The notes under the pieces are model-generated. The model was not told the DNA's origin. It searched no databases and saw only the letters and a list, made by a program, of their open reading frames with translations. A program made the translations under genes and the position numbers. From NCBI GenBank assembly GCA_934548045.1, contig CAKTEM010000005.1, positions 62,001 to 126,000 on the forward strand: a stretch of 64,000 nt of DNA, given 5' to 3'. The DNA comes from an uncultured Faecalibacterium sp. GTDB taxonomy: Bacteria; Bacillota; Clostridia; Oscillospirales; Ruminococcaceae. Within the stretch, counting starts at the first letter, position 1, and the number at the start of each line of letters is the position of its first letter. Of this stretch, positions 17,844-25,992 are shown piece by piece.

Positions 17844-18311
17844 TCAATTCACATGTTGAACCGTCATTTCCAGCGTATTCCGGCTGATCATGCTGGCGTT
17901 GTCGGCATCCAGCAGATAGCTGAACTTCGCGTGGCCGCCCTTTTCGGTCAGACCGCACTCGATGCCGTCGCCGGTGACACCCAGCGTCAGGGAACCAACG
18001 TCCGTCTCGTAGTGGCAGAGGTTCCGCCGTCCGCGCTCGATCATCAGCTGGGCGTTGGCCGGGCCAAAGCGGAGCAGGGCGACCCGGCTGCCGTCCTCGG
18101 CAATTTTGATGGTCGTGGTACAGCCGTCAAAGCCGATGGTCTGGGTCTCCTTGTAGGAGATGTAGAAGCTGCCGTTCTTCTTGACGAGGCTTCCACGGGT
18201 CATCAGCTCGATGCGGTCGGCCTCTTCTTCCGAAGCGGAACCGGAATGTTCAAACTGCTCGACCGAGCTTTTGATCCGGATGATATAATCTTCGTTCAGT
18301 GGTTTGCTCAC
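17844..18311 (-). CDS. DUF1934 (YwiB-like) beta-barrel protein
   Basis: 155 aa cytoplasmic protein of the DUF1934 family, whose fold is a lipocalin-like barrel; its function is not known. Visible blocks: DYIIRIKSSVEQ, MTRGSLVKKNGSFYISYKET, FDGCTTTIKI, GRRNLCHYETDVGSLTLGV and the C-terminal EMTVQHVN. The start is a GTG with AAGGAC about ten bases upstream; a longer in-frame reading would enter murI. It sits between murI and argS on the same strand with short gaps, so it is probably co-transcribed with both. Confidence 0.85.
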   Translation of the reverse strand: MSKPLNEDYIIRIKSSVEQFEHSGSASEEEADRIELMTRGSLVKKNGSFYISYKETQTIGFDGCTTTIKIAEDGSRVALLRFGPANAQLMIERGRRNLCHYETDVGSLTLGVTGDGIECGLTEKGGHAKFSYLLDADNASMISRNTLEMTVQHVN

Positions 18312-18327
18312 AGTTTTCGAGTCCTTA

Positions 18328-19152
18328 TCAATATTTTTCGATGGCGATCTGCTCAATGGTGCCGCCCTTGTACTCGCCGAGGAACAGGTCCGCGGTCTGG
18401 GCAAAGCTGTCCGGTACATCGCTGACGTAGAAGTGCGCTTCTCCGGCCGGATGGTCGGCACGCAGACCCCGTTCGCCGAGCAGACGTTCCAGATGGTGCG
18501 CCGCCGTCTTTGCCGGGTCGACCAGCGTGACCTCACGCCCCATGAACTCGCCGATCATGGTCTTGAGCAGGGGATAGTGGGTGCAGCCGAGGATGAGAGT
18601 ATCGACCCCGGCATCCCGGACCTCGGTCAGGTACTGGGCGATGACGAGCTTCGTCACCTGCTGTTTGTCCTCCGCGCTGTGGTCGACATAACCGGCCTCC
18701 ACCAGCGGAACGAACAGCGGACAGGGCCGGGCGGTGATTTCCACACCTGGCACCAGCTTGCGGAGCAGCGTCTCATAGCTCCGGGAGCGGATGGTCGCCG
18801 CTGTGCCGATGACGCCGATCTTCCGGTTCCGGGTCACGAAAGCGGCTTCCCGGGCGGCGGCATCCACGACGCCGATGTATGGCACCGGGAGCTGTGCGGC
18901 TTCGGCGGCAGGATAGGTGCTGGACACCGTGCCGCAGGCCGCCATGATGCACTTGACATCCTTCGACAGCAGGAACGCGACGTCCTGCCGGGCATACTGT
19001 AAAATCGTCTCCGGGCTTCGGCTGCCATAGGGAACGCGGCCGGTATCGCCGAAATAGACGATGTTCTCGTGGGGCAGCCGCTTGCGCAGCTCCCGAACGC
19101 CGGTCAATCCGCCCAAACCGCTGTCGAAGACACCGATGGGGCGGTTATCCAT
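18328..19152 (-). CDS. murI: Glutamate racemase
   Basis: Makes D-glutamate for peptidoglycan from L-glutamate. 274 aa with both catalytic cysteines in their usual settings: MAACGTVSSTYP (about residue 73) and LILGCTHYPLLKTMI (about 183), plus PIGVFDSGLGGLTGVREL at the N-terminus, which supplies the first Asp-Ser pair. Start chosen at ATG 19152, after GAAAGGA. It overlaps the end of ddl by 8 bases, so the two wall-precursor genes are translationally coupled. Confidence 0.97.
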   Translation of the reverse strand: MDNRPIGVFDSGLGGLTGVRELRKRLPHENIVYFGDTGRVPYGSRSPETILQYARQDVAFLLSKDVKCIMAACGTVSSTYPAAEAAQLPVPYIGVVDAAAREAAFVTRNRKIGVIGTAATIRSRSYETLLRKLVPGVEITARPCPLFVPLVEAGYVDHSAEDKQQVTKLVIAQYLTEVRDAGVDTLILGCTHYPLLKTMIGEFMGREVTLVDPAKTAAHHLERLLGERGLRADHPAGEAHFYVSDVPDSFAQTADLFLGEYKGGTIEQIAIEKY

Positions 19153-20239
19153 GGTAGCGGTCCTTTCTCTCGAAGGCGAGCGAGATGAGCTGGTCGATGA
19201 GGGCCGGCACAGGGATGCCCTCATGCTCCATCAGCTTCGGATACATGCTGATGGAAGTGAAGCCGGGCAGGGTATTGATTTCATTGATTAAAACTTTGCC
19301 GGTGCCGCGCTCCACGAAGAAGTCACAGCGTGCCAGACCCTCGCAGTTCAGTGCGGTGTAGGCCATAGCAGCGTAAGTCTTGACCTCGTCCAGCTTCTCC
19401 TCGGGCAGGTGTGCCGGGATGACGGTCTGGCTGACGCCGTTCTTGTACTTGTCGTCGTAGGTGTAGAATTCCGCACCGGCCAGAACTTCGCCCGGACGAG
19501 TGGAAACAGCCGGGTCGGAGCCGATGACAGCGCACTCGACTTCCTGACCGTCGACGAAAGCCTCAAAGACCACCTTGCGGTCGTTCTCGAGGGCCAGCTT
19601 GATGGCGTCCTTCAGCTGGTCGCGATCGTTCGCTTTGGTGATGCCGACGCTGGAACCAGCGTTTGCCGGCTTGACGAAGATGGGCCAGCCCAGCTTTGCG
19701 ATGGCACCATCACAGACGCTCTCGAGGTCGTTGTCGATCTCCCAACGGGTCGCGGACAGCCACTTGGTGTGGGGAACACCACTTGCGTCGAACATGGCGT
19801 TTGCCACGGCCTTGTCCATGCAGATGGCACTTGCCAGCACGCCGCAGCCGACGTAGGGGATGCCTGCCAGCTCCAGCAGACCCTGCACGGTGCCGTCCTC
19901 GCCCCACAGGCCATGCAGGACAGGGATGACGACATCGACGTGGATCTTCTCGACCTGACCGGCCGGGGTGAACAGGATCATGCCGTGGTCGGCACGGTCG
20001 GGGCTGAGGACGCAGGGCATGTTGCCGGCCAGCTCTTCCCAGCTGCCGTCTGCCATCTGCGCAGCAGTGGCCTCGGTGTACAGCCAGCGGCCCTCTTTGG
20101 TGATACCGATGGTCATCACTTCGTATTTGGAACGGTCGATGTTCGTGACGAACGTACCCACGGACACACGGCTGACTTCGTGTTCGCTGGACATGCCGCC
20201 GAACAGAAGCACAACGGTCATTTTATCTTCAGACTGCAT
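19145..20239 (-). CDS. ddl: D-alanine--D-alanine ligase
   Basis: ATP-grasp enzyme forming the D-Ala-D-Ala terminus of peptidoglycan precursors. 364 aa. Visible: VVLLFGGMSSEHEVSRVSVG (N-terminal motif), HGLWGEDGTVQGLLELAGIP, VKPANAGSSVGITKA (ATP-grasp), DFFVERGTGKVLINEINTLP and GFTSISMYPKL (metal and substrate site). The TVQGLLE and NTLPGFTS blocks are those of the Ala-Ala rather than Ala-Lac type, as far as can be judged by eye. ATG follows AGGAGAG by seven bases. First gene of ddl-murI-DUF1934-argS. Confidence 0.97.
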   Translation of the reverse strand: MQSEDKMTVVLLFGGMSSEHEVSRVSVGTFVTNIDRSKYEVMTIGITKEGRWLYTEATAAQMADGSWEELAGNMPCVLSPDRADHGMILFTPAGQVEKIHVDVVIPVLHGLWGEDGTVQGLLELAGIPYVGCGVLASAICMDKAVANAMFDASGVPHTKWLSATRWEIDNDLESVCDGAIAKLGWPIFVKPANAGSSVGITKANDRDQLKDAIKLALENDRKVVFEAFVDGQEVECAVIGSDPAVSTRPGEVLAGAEFYTYDDKYKNGVSQTVIPAHLPEEKLDEVKTYAAMAYTALNCEGLARCDFFVERGTGKVLINEINTLPGFTSISMYPKLMEHEGIPVPALIDQLISLAFERKDRYHG

Positions 20240-20422
20240 CGTGAATCTCTCCTGATTGCATGGCGGCGCAAAAACACGCCGCCGGATTTTTTGATTTTAA
20301 TAGGAATAACGATAAACACGCTTTATTATACAATATCTATGTCCGGGATGCAAGCAAAATACCCCTGCCGCACCCGAAAGCAGAGAAAAAACAAAAAACC
20401 TGAAAAAACGCAAAAAATACGC

Positions 20423-20451
20423 TTGACGAACAGAAAAAGACGTGATACAAT
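20423..20451 (+). promoter_or_regulatory. Promoter of rpmG-secE-nusG-rplK-rplA
   Basis: TTGACG (20423-20428) and TACAAT (20446-20451), 17 bases apart, about 100 bases upstream of rpmG. Confidence 0.82.
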
Positions 20452-20554
20452 GATAACACCTCTTTTGCGGGGTTATTAAGTGCGCCTGTTTTTTACGCGC
20501 CGTCCGCAATCCGAGGGAGGTTCAAAACAACCGTTATAATGGAGGTGTCAACAA

Positions 20555-20704
20555 ATGACCGTTAAAATCACTCTGGCCTGCACCGAGTGCAAGCAGCGCA
20601 ACTACAACACCACGAAGAACAAGAAGAACAACCCCGATCGTCTCGAGATGAAGAAGTATTGCCGTTTCTGCAAGAAGCACACCGTTCATCGCGAAACCAA
20701 GTAA
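20555..20704 (+). CDS. rpmG: 50S ribosomal protein L33
   Basis: 49 aa basic zinc-ribbon protein of the large subunit. The sequence reads MTVKITLACTECKQRNYNTT, with CTEC and CRFC as the two zinc-binding pairs, and ends KKHTVHRETK. Length is standard. GGAGGTG precedes the ATG by eight bases. It is followed by secE after 16 bases; rpmG-secE-nusG-rplK-rplA is the usual Firmicute order. Because both Cys pairs are intact this is the zinc-containing form. Confidence 0.97.
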   Translation: MTVKITLACTECKQRNYNTTKNKKNNPDRLEMKKYCRFCKKHTVHRETK

Positions 20705-20720
20705 GAAAGGCGGACGCATC

Positions 20721-20972
20721 ATGGCAGACAAAACCGAGAAAAAGCCGGGCTTTGTGGCCAGAATGAAGGCCGCCGTGAAGAACTTTGGCAACAGCGTTTC
20801 CAAATTCTTCCGCGACTCGAAGAGCGAGTTGAAGAAGGTCGTCTGGCCCTCGAAAGAGGATGTCAAGACCAACACCATCGTCGTACTCGTCACTGTGGCG
20901 ATCGCCGCGGTCGTGATGATCGCTCTGGACGCCATCTTCGGCGGCATCCTCGGCCTGATCATCGGCGCGTAA
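20721..20972 (+). CDS. secE: Preprotein translocase subunit SecE
   Basis: Small essential component of the SecYEG channel. 83 aa: a charged N-terminal half, the conserved amphipathic stretch FFRDSKSELKKVVWPSKEDV and one C-terminal membrane helix (TIVVLVTVAIAAVVMIALDA). The KVVWPSK motif is diagnostic. Twenty-seven bases separate it from nusG. Confidence 0.97.
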   Translation: MADKTEKKPGFVARMKAAVKNFGNSVSKFFRDSKSELKKVVWPSKEDVKTNTIVVLVTVAIAAVVMIALDAIFGGILGLIIGA

Positions 20973-20999
20973 TCATCTTGAAACGGAGGGTCAACCAAA

Positions 21000-21530
21000 A
21001 TGGAAGAACAGTCCAATGAGGCTCTTTGGTATGTTGTGCATACCTATTCCGGCTACGAGAACAAAGTAGCGACGGACTTACAGACCATGGTGGAAAACCG
21101 CCGCCTGCAAGACCTGATCTGCGACATCAAGGTTCCGACCGAGATGGTCCCGGAAATCAAGGACGGCAAGGAGCGTATGGTGGAACACAAGCTGTTCCCC
21201 GGCTACGTTCTGGTCAAGATGGTCATGAACGACGATACCTGGTATGTCGTGCGCAACACGCGCGGCTGCACCGGTTTCGTCGGTCCTGCATCCAAGCCGG
21301 TTCCTCTTACCGCTGAAGAAGTGGAAAAGATGGGTGTTGAAAAGGCGGCTCCGCTGACCGTGGATTTCAAGGTCGGCGACACCGTGCAGATCACCGCAGG
21401 TCCTCTGGAAGGCTTTATGGGCCTTGTCGAGGGCATCGACACCGAGAGCTTCAAAGTCAAGCTCAAGGTCAACATGTTCGGCCGCGAGACTCCCGCAGAA
21501 GTGGATATCGGCCAGGTCGAGCTGCCGTAA
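21000..21530 (+). CDS. nusG: Transcription elongation/antitermination factor NusG
   Basis: Binds RNA polymerase and affects pausing, termination and coupling to ribosomes. 176 aa: NGN domain beginning ALWYVVHTYSGYENKVA with the LFPGYVLVKMVMNDDTWYVV block, then a KOW domain (VGDTVQITAGPLEGFMGLVE, about residues 123-142) and a final beta strand DIGQVELP. Standard length and gene position. ATG follows GGAGG by about nine bases. Confidence 0.98.
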   Translation: MEEQSNEALWYVVHTYSGYENKVATDLQTMVENRRLQDLICDIKVPTEMVPEIKDGKERMVEHKLFPGYVLVKMVMNDDTWYVVRNTRGCTGFVGPASKPVPLTAEEVEKMGVEKAAPLTVDFKVGDTVQITAGPLEGFMGLVEGIDTESFKVKLKVNMFGRETPAEVDIGQVELP

Positions 21531-21603
21531 CCAATCGGCAAAACCGTTTACCAAGGTAAGACCGCAGTGCGGTTCTTATAGAGCGTGTGCATCGCGTACA
21601 TGC

Positions 21604-21644
21604 TCGTGGGAGGCGTGGAGACACCACGCCGCAACTCACCACAG
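21604..21644 (+). promoter_or_regulatory. Possible ribosomal protein L1 binding site in rplK leader
   Basis: GTGGGAGG (21606-21613) and CACCAC (21637-21642) enclose a perfect GGCGTGG/CCACGCC hairpin. The same GTGGGAGG...ACCAC pattern recurs before rplA, as expected for the L1 feedback site of rplKA leaders. Confidence 0.45.
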
Positions 21645-21665
21645 ATTTTTGGAGGTGCATTTATT

Positions 21666-22091
21666 ATGGCACAGAAAGTTACTGGCTACATTAAGCTGCA
21701 GATCGAGGCTGGCAAGGCAACTCCGGCCCCCCCTGTTGGCCCTGCTCTGGGTCAGAAGGGCGTCAACATCATGGCGTTCACCAAGGAGTTCAACGAGCGT
21801 ACCAAGAACCAGATGGGTTATGTTATCCCCGTCGTCATCACCGTTTACGCTGACCGCTCCTTCAGCTTCATCACCAAGACTCCTCCGGCAGCCGTTCTGA
21901 TCAAGAAGGCCGCTGGCATCAACACCGCTTCCGGCAAGCCCAACACCGAGAAGGTCGCTACTCTGACCGCTGCTCAGGTGGAAGAGATCGCTAAGACCAA
22001 GATGCCCGACCTGAACGCTGCTTCTCTGGAAGCTGCTTGCAGCATGGTCCGTGGCACCTGCCGCAGCATGGGCGTCACCGTCGAGGGCTGA
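21666..22091 (+). CDS. rplK: 50S ribosomal protein L11
   Basis: GTPase-centre protein of the 50S subunit, also needed for stringent-factor activation. 141 aa, standard. It begins MAQKVTGYIKLQIEAGKATP and has the proline-rich PAPPVGPALGQKGVNIMAFT hinge, and a C-terminal RNA-binding domain ending GTCRSMGVTVEG. Start chosen at ATG 21666 after GGAGGTG; an in-frame extension upstream lies in the structured leader. Confidence 0.98.
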   Translation: MAQKVTGYIKLQIEAGKATPAPPVGPALGQKGVNIMAFTKEFNERTKNQMGYVIPVVITVYADRSFSFITKTPPAAVLIKKAAGINTASGKPNTEKVATLTAAQVEEIAKTKMPDLNAASLEAACSMVRGTCRSMGVTVEG

Positions 22092-22101
22092 GACATAAAC
22101 C

Positions 22102-22133
22102 GTGGGAGGGCATAACACTGCCCGCATGACCAC
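22102..22133 (+). promoter_or_regulatory. Possible L1 autoregulatory site before rplA
   Basis: GTGGGAGGGC at 22102-22111 pairs with GCCC and GACCAC (to 22133), repeating the pattern seen before rplK and ending just before the rplA ribosome site. Confidence 0.45.
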
Positions 22134-22148
22134 TTAGGAGGATATACA

Positions 22149-22841
22149 ATGAAACATGGCAAGCACTATGTCGATGCTGCGAAGCAGATCGATTTTTCTA
22201 AGCTGTATGATATGAACGATGCTCTGGAGCTGGCTTGCAAGACCGCTTCCGCTAAGTTCGACGAGACCGTTGAGCTGCACGTCCGTCTGGGCGTTGATGG
22301 CCGTCACGCTGACCAGCAGGTCCGTGGCGCAGTCGTCCTGCCCAACGGCACTGGTAAGACTGTCCGCGTCTGCGCTATCGCTAAGGGCGCAGCTGCCGCT
22401 GCTGCTGAGGCAGCAGGTGCTGATATCGTTGGTGATGACGAGCTGATCGCACGCATCGCTGGCGGCTTCATGGACTTCGACGTCGTCGTTACCACCCCCG
22501 ACATGATGGGCCGCGTTGGCCGTCTTGGTAAGGTCCTGGGCCCCCGTGGTCTGATGCCGAACCCCAAGGCTGGCACCGTTGCTCCGGATCTGGGCAAGGC
22601 TGTCACCGAGGCTAAGGCTGGTAAGATCGAGTACCGTCTGGACAAGCAGAACATCATCCATGTTCCTGTCGGCAAGGCATCCTTCGGTGCTGAGAAGCTG
22701 TACACCAACCTGGATACCGTCATGAGCGCAATTGCTAAGGCAAAGCCGGCTGCTGCAAAGGGTACCTACTTCAAGAGCGCAACCATCGCTACCACCATGG
22801 GCCCTGGCATCCGTCTCAACACCCTGAAGTACGGTGTCTGA
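22149..22841 (+). CDS. rplA: 50S ribosomal protein L1
   Basis: L1-stalk protein and translational repressor of its own operon. 230 aa, standard. It begins MKHGKHYVDAAKQIDFSKLY and contains VELHVRLGVDGRHADQQVRG, PDMMGRVGRLGKVLGPRGLM and MPNPKAGTVAPDLGKAV, the last two being the classic L1 signature. TAGGAGG precedes the ATG. It is the last gene before the separately promoted rplJL. Confidence 0.98.
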   Translation: MKHGKHYVDAAKQIDFSKLYDMNDALELACKTASAKFDETVELHVRLGVDGRHADQQVRGAVVLPNGTGKTVRVCAIAKGAAAAAAEAAGADIVGDDELIARIAGGFMDFDVVVTTPDMMGRVGRLGKVLGPRGLMPNPKAGTVAPDLGKAVTEAKAGKIEYRLDKQNIIHVPVGKASFGAEKLYTNLDTVMSAIAKAKPAAAKGTYFKSATIATTMGPGIRLNTLKYGV

Positions 22842-22868
22842 TTTTTCTGAAAAATTTCAGAAAACCTA

Positions 22869-22897
22869 TTGACAACTCCGCACGTTTGCGGTAAAAT
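22869..22897 (+). promoter_or_regulatory. Promoter of rplJL
   Basis: TTGACA (22869-22874) and TAAAAT (22892-22897), 17 bases apart, directly before the L10 leader. Confidence 0.85.
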
Positions 22898-22901
22898 AAT
22901 C

Positions 22902-23028
22902 ATGCTGTTTTTGAGACAGCAGGTGCTGGAGTCCAGCGTAAGGCTATGCCGCCTGCCGAGAAACGTGCGTAAAGTTGTTTTATGCCTCTTTCTCGACCAA
23001 GTGCGGGAAAGAGGCTTTTTTGATGCCG
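22902..23028 (+). ncRNA. Ribosomal protein L10 leader (attenuator)
   Basis: Structured 5' leader bound by the L10-(L12)4 complex. It contains the typical AGCAGGTGCTGGAGTCCAGC and AAGGCTATGCCGCCTGCCGA segments, followed by GCCTCTTTC...GAAAGAGGC with a TTTTTT tail (about 22984-23023), an intrinsic terminator. Excess L10 would favour termination. Position between promoter and rplJ matches the known Firmicute leader. Confidence 0.85.
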
Positions 23029-23071
23029 ACTCCGGTTTTCGATACAAGTTTTTGAAACGAGGTGAAACCGA

Positions 23072-23587
23072 ATGCCCAGTGCAAAGATTCTTTCTGAAAA
23101 GCAGGCTTATGTCGCTGATCTGAAGGCAAAGTTTGAGAGTGCGGTTTCCGGCTGCGTCGTCGCTTACGGCGGCATTAACGTCGAGAACGACACCAAGCTC
23201 CGTAAGGAGCTGCGTGAGGCAGGCGTCGATTATATGGTCGTGAAGAACACCATGCTGCGTCTGGCTGTTAAGGGTACCTCTCTGGAGGGCCTGGCTGAGC
23301 AGTTCAAGGGCGATACCGCTATCGCTTTTGCTCACGAGGAAGACCCCATGTCCGCTGCCCGCATCCTGTGCAAGTATCAGGATGGCGATAAGTCCAAGAA
23401 GTTCGTCGTCAAGGCTGGCTTCATGGAAGGCAAGGTCATGGACGCTGCCGAGACCAACGCCATCGCAAAGCTGCCCAACCGCGAAGGCATGCTGTCCATG
23501 TTTGCAGGCGCCCTCACCAGCACTCTGTCTGGTCTGGCCGTTGCAATGCAGGCTTATGCCGACAAGCAGGAGGAGCCCGCTGCCTGA
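23072..23587 (+). CDS. rplJ: 50S ribosomal protein L10
   Basis: Base of the L7/L12 stalk. 171 aa. It begins MPSAKILSEKQAYVADLKAK and has YMVVKNTMLRLAVKGTSLEG, the conserved rRNA-contact block. A C-terminal helix (LTSTLSGLAVAMQAYADKQE) binds L12 dimers. ATG after GAGGTG. Seventy bases separate it from rplL. Confidence 0.97.
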   Translation: MPSAKILSEKQAYVADLKAKFESAVSGCVVAYGGINVENDTKLRKELREAGVDYMVVKNTMLRLAVKGTSLEGLAEQFKGDTAIAFAHEEDPMSAARILCKYQDGDKSKKFVVKAGFMEGKVMDAAETNAIAKLPNREGMLSMFAGALTSTLSGLAVAMQAYADKQEEPAA

Positions 23588-23657
23588 TCGCTGCGTGACT
23601 GCTGCTTAAACACTTGAAATCAACAAACAAAACCATTTATATTGGAGGGTTATTACC

Positions 23658-24032
23658 ATGGCTTCTGAGAAGATTACTGCCATCATCGACTCCGTCAAGG
23701 AGCTGTCCGTTCTGGAGCTGAAGGAACTGATCGACGCTTACTGCGAAGAGTTCGGTGTTTCCGCTGTTGCTGCTGCTGCTCCCGCTGCTGCTGGTGCTGC
23801 TGCTGCCGCTGAGGAAGAGAAGACCGAGTTCGACGTCATCCTGGCTGAGGCTGGCGCAACCAAGATGCAGGTCATCAAGCTGGTCAAGGAGATCACCGGT
23901 CTGGGCCTGAAGGAAGCTAAGGCTATCGTTGACGGCGCACCCAAGGCTGTCAAGGAGAAGGCTTCCAAGGCTGAGGCTGAGGACATCAAGAAGAAGCTGG
24001 AAGAGGCTGGCGCAAAGGTCGAGATCAAGTAA
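23658..24032 (+). CDS. rplL: 50S ribosomal protein L7/L12
   Basis: Stalk protein recruiting translational GTPases. 124 aa: N-terminal dimerising helices (MASEKITAIIDSVKELSVLE), an Ala-rich hinge (AVAAAAPAAAGAAAAAEEEK) and a C-terminal domain (EFDVILAEAGATKMQVIKLV, then GLGLKEAKAIVDGAPKAVKE). Preceded by GGAGGG. Terminator follows at 24081-24116. Confidence 0.98.
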   Translation: MASEKITAIIDSVKELSVLELKELIDAYCEEFGVSAVAAAAPAAAGAAAAAEEEKTEFDVILAEAGATKMQVIKLVKEITGLGLKEAKAIVDGAPKAVKEKASKAEAEDIKKKLEEAGAKVEIK

Positions 24033-24080
24033 TTTGATCCCCCTGAACGTTCTTTCTTGAATTCTTAATTCTTGAAAATG

Positions 24081-24116
24081 AGGCACTCTCGTCGAAAGAC
24101 GGGGGTGTCTTTTTTG
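24081..24116 (+). terminator. Intrinsic terminator of rplJL
   Basis: AGGCACTCTCGTC pairs with GACGGGGGTGTCT through 13 pairs including G-U wobbles, with a GAAA loop and a TTTTTT tail. Confidence 0.85.
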
Positions 24117-24176
24117 TTTATTGTGGCATTGCGAAGCAATGACGGAGAGGTTGGATAAGAGCTTTTGAAACGCTTC

Positions 24177-24205
24177 TTGACAATTACAATATAAAGTGAT
24201 ATGAT
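24177..24205 (+). promoter_or_regulatory. Promoter of SPFH/RHH pair
   Basis: TTGACA (24177-24182) and TATGAT (24200-24205) with 17-base spacing. Confidence 0.85.
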
Positions 24206-24252
24206 TTTGATATCACAAAGAACCACTTCCGACCCGTTAAGGAGGGATTATT

Positions 24253-25284
24253 ATGGAAGAGAAGATTCTGCAAACCAAGAAGAACGGCATGGCAATGCTT
24301 TTGCTGACCCTGCTGGGCTACGTTGTCGCAATTGCCGCATTTATTTACGGCATCGTACAGGACAGCACTGTACTGGGCGTCATTTTGATTGTCGCATCGA
24401 TTATTTATGCAATCATCGGTATTTTCCTGTTCTGCGGCCTGAAAGTCCTGAAGCCGCAGGAAGCATTGGTACTTACCCTGTTCGGTGACTACATCGGTAC
24501 CCTGAAAGGGCAGGGTTTCTACTGGGTCAACCCCTTCTGCACGGCAGTCAACCCGGCCGCAGGCACCAAGCTGAGCCAGAGCGGTGACGTTAACAGCGGT
24601 GAAAACGCAATGGCGGCCATGTTCAAGGGCAGCAATACCCAGAACACACAGGCTGTGCTGGAAAGCACCAGCAAAAAGATCTCCCTCAAGATGATGACCC
24701 TGAACAACTCCCGTCAGAAGATCAACGACTGCCTTGGCAATCCGGTCGAGATCGGCATTGCGGTCATCTGGCGTGTGACCGATACCGCAAAGGCTGTCTT
24801 CAATGTGGACAACTACAAAGAGTATCTCTCTCTGCAGTGTGACAGTGCACTCCGCAATGTCGTCCGCATCTATCCTTATGACGTCGCTCCCAATGTGGAC
24901 ACCACCGGCGACGGTGTGGCCGATGAGGGAAGCCTGCGTGGCTCTTCCGAAATCGTGGCAAAGCGTATCCAGGACGAAATTCAGAAAAAGGTCGCCGATG
25001 CCGGCATTGAGATCGTCGAAGCACGCATCACCTATTTGGCATACGCTCCCGAAATTGCGGCAGTCATGCTCCAGCGTCAGCAGGCAAGTGCTATCATCGA
25101 CGCACGCAAGATGATCGTCGACGGCGCAGTCGGCATGGTGGAAATGGCTCTCGACCGTCTCAGCGAAAACAAGGTCGTCGAACTGGATGACGAGCGAAAG
25201 GCAGCAATGGTCTCGAATCTTCTGGTGGTGCTGTGCGGCAACCGTGACGCGCAGCCCATCGTGAACAGCGGTAGCCTCTACTGA
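24253..25284 (+). CDS. SPFH/Band-7 domain membrane protein
   Basis: 343 aa membrane-anchored stomatin/prohibitin-type protein, likely organising membrane microdomains. Two hydrophobic helices at the N-terminus (AMLLLTLLGYVVAIAAFIYG and LGVILIVASIIYAIIGIFLF), then an SPFH domain beginning LKPQEALVLTLFGDYIGTLK and FYWVNPFC, and a helical tail (EIAAVMLQRQQASAIIDARK, about 270-290). ATG after AAGGAGGGATTATT. Its stop overlaps the start of the next gene by one base. Exact substrate or partner unknown. Confidence 0.88.
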   Translation: MEEKILQTKKNGMAMLLLTLLGYVVAIAAFIYGIVQDSTVLGVILIVASIIYAIIGIFLFCGLKVLKPQEALVLTLFGDYIGTLKGQGFYWVNPFCTAVNPAAGTKLSQSGDVNSGENAMAAMFKGSNTQNTQAVLESTSKKISLKMMTLNNSRQKINDCLGNPVEIGIAVIWRVTDTAKAVFNVDNYKEYLSLQCDSALRNVVRIYPYDVAPNVDTTGDGVADEGSLRGSSEIVAKRIQDEIQKKVADAGIEIVEARITYLAYAPEIAAVMLQRQQASAIIDARKMIVDGAVGMVEMALDRLSENKVVELDDERKAAMVSNLLVVLCGNRDAQPIVNSGSLY

Positions 25285-25484
25285 TGGCAGAGCCGAAAAA
25301 GCAGGTCCCACTCCGTCTGAATGCGAAGCTCTACGATGCCATTGCTGCCTGGGCAGAGGATGACTTCCGCTCGGTGAACGGTCAGATCGAGTATCTCCTC
25401 ACCGAGTGCGTCCGTCAGCGGAAGAAGAACGGTAAGTATGTCTCCGACCAGATCGATGTGCCGCCGGAACTGGATATCAAATAA
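25284..25484 (+). CDS. Small Arc-type ribbon-helix-helix protein
   Basis: 66 aa. VPLRLNAKLYDAIAAWAEDD followed by FRSVNGQIEYLLTECVRQRK has the strand-helix-helix pattern of Arc/MetJ-like proteins, with a short tail ending PPELDIK. The ATG shares one base with the stop of the SPFH gene, so the two are translationally coupled. Small Arc-domain proteins next to SPFH genes are seen in other Clostridia. The basic N-terminal strand could bind DNA or act as an adaptor; not resolved. Downstream is a repeat beginning directly after the TAA. Confidence 0.8.
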   Translation: MAEPKKQVPLRLNAKLYDAIAAWAEDDFRSVNGQIEYLLTECVRQRKKNGKYVSDQIDVPPELDIK

Positions 25485-25787
25485 TAGCCCTCTCAGTCAC
25501 CTTCGGTGACAGCTCTCCCAAAGGGAGAGCCTTTGGCAAATCGGTGCAGTCTGCAAAAGACGTACGAAGTTTCTACAAAAGATAAAAGAAGATAGCCCTG
25601 CTGTCTCGGTTCAGATACTTCTGAATCCAGTCCGCAGGGCTGTTTTGGTTATATGGTTGCTGGTGGGAACAGCAAGGCCATCGCTTTTGCGTGAAATGGT
25701 TTCTTTTCGATTTGTTCAGACTTGCCCGGCACGCCAGTGGCTCTCCCTTTGGGAGAGCTGTCGAGCGATGCGAGACTGAGAGGGCGA
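25485..25787. repeat. Palindromic dispersed repeat, complete copy (303 bp)
   Basis: Left end TAGCCCTCTCAGTC begins at 25485, immediately after the TAA of the RHH gene. Right end GACTGAGAGGGCGA ends near 25787. Arms carry GCTCTCCCAAAGGGAGAGC and CTCTCCCTTTGGGAGAG hairpins, and the centre is a diverged version of the core hairpin (25594-25646). Together with the next 200 bases it fills the gap before pgk. Confidence 0.82.
25592..25646. terminator. Terminator-like core hairpin of repeat
   Basis: AGCCCTGC pairs with GCAGGGCT and is followed by GTTTTGG; an inner TTCAGA...TCTGAA stem lies within it. Confidence 0.5.
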
Positions 25788-25887
25788 GGATGCAAAATGA
25801 AAGCCATATTTTGCAAACCTGTCAAAATAGACACATTTCTGTGCAAGTACAGGAAATGTTTGTTAATAAATTATCTATCCCTTGTCC

Positions 25888-25916
25888 TTGCAATACACAC
25901 GTTTTTTGTTTATAAT
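25888..25916 (+). promoter_or_regulatory. Promoter of pgk
   Basis: TTGCAA (25888-25893) and a perfect TATAAT (25911-25916) with 17-base spacing. Confidence 0.88.
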
Positions 25917-25992
25917 AAAGGTACAGGGGCCAAAAGCCCCGAGAGCGAGCGAAATTCGATTCCGAGAAAAGAATTGAGAGGAGATAATTACC

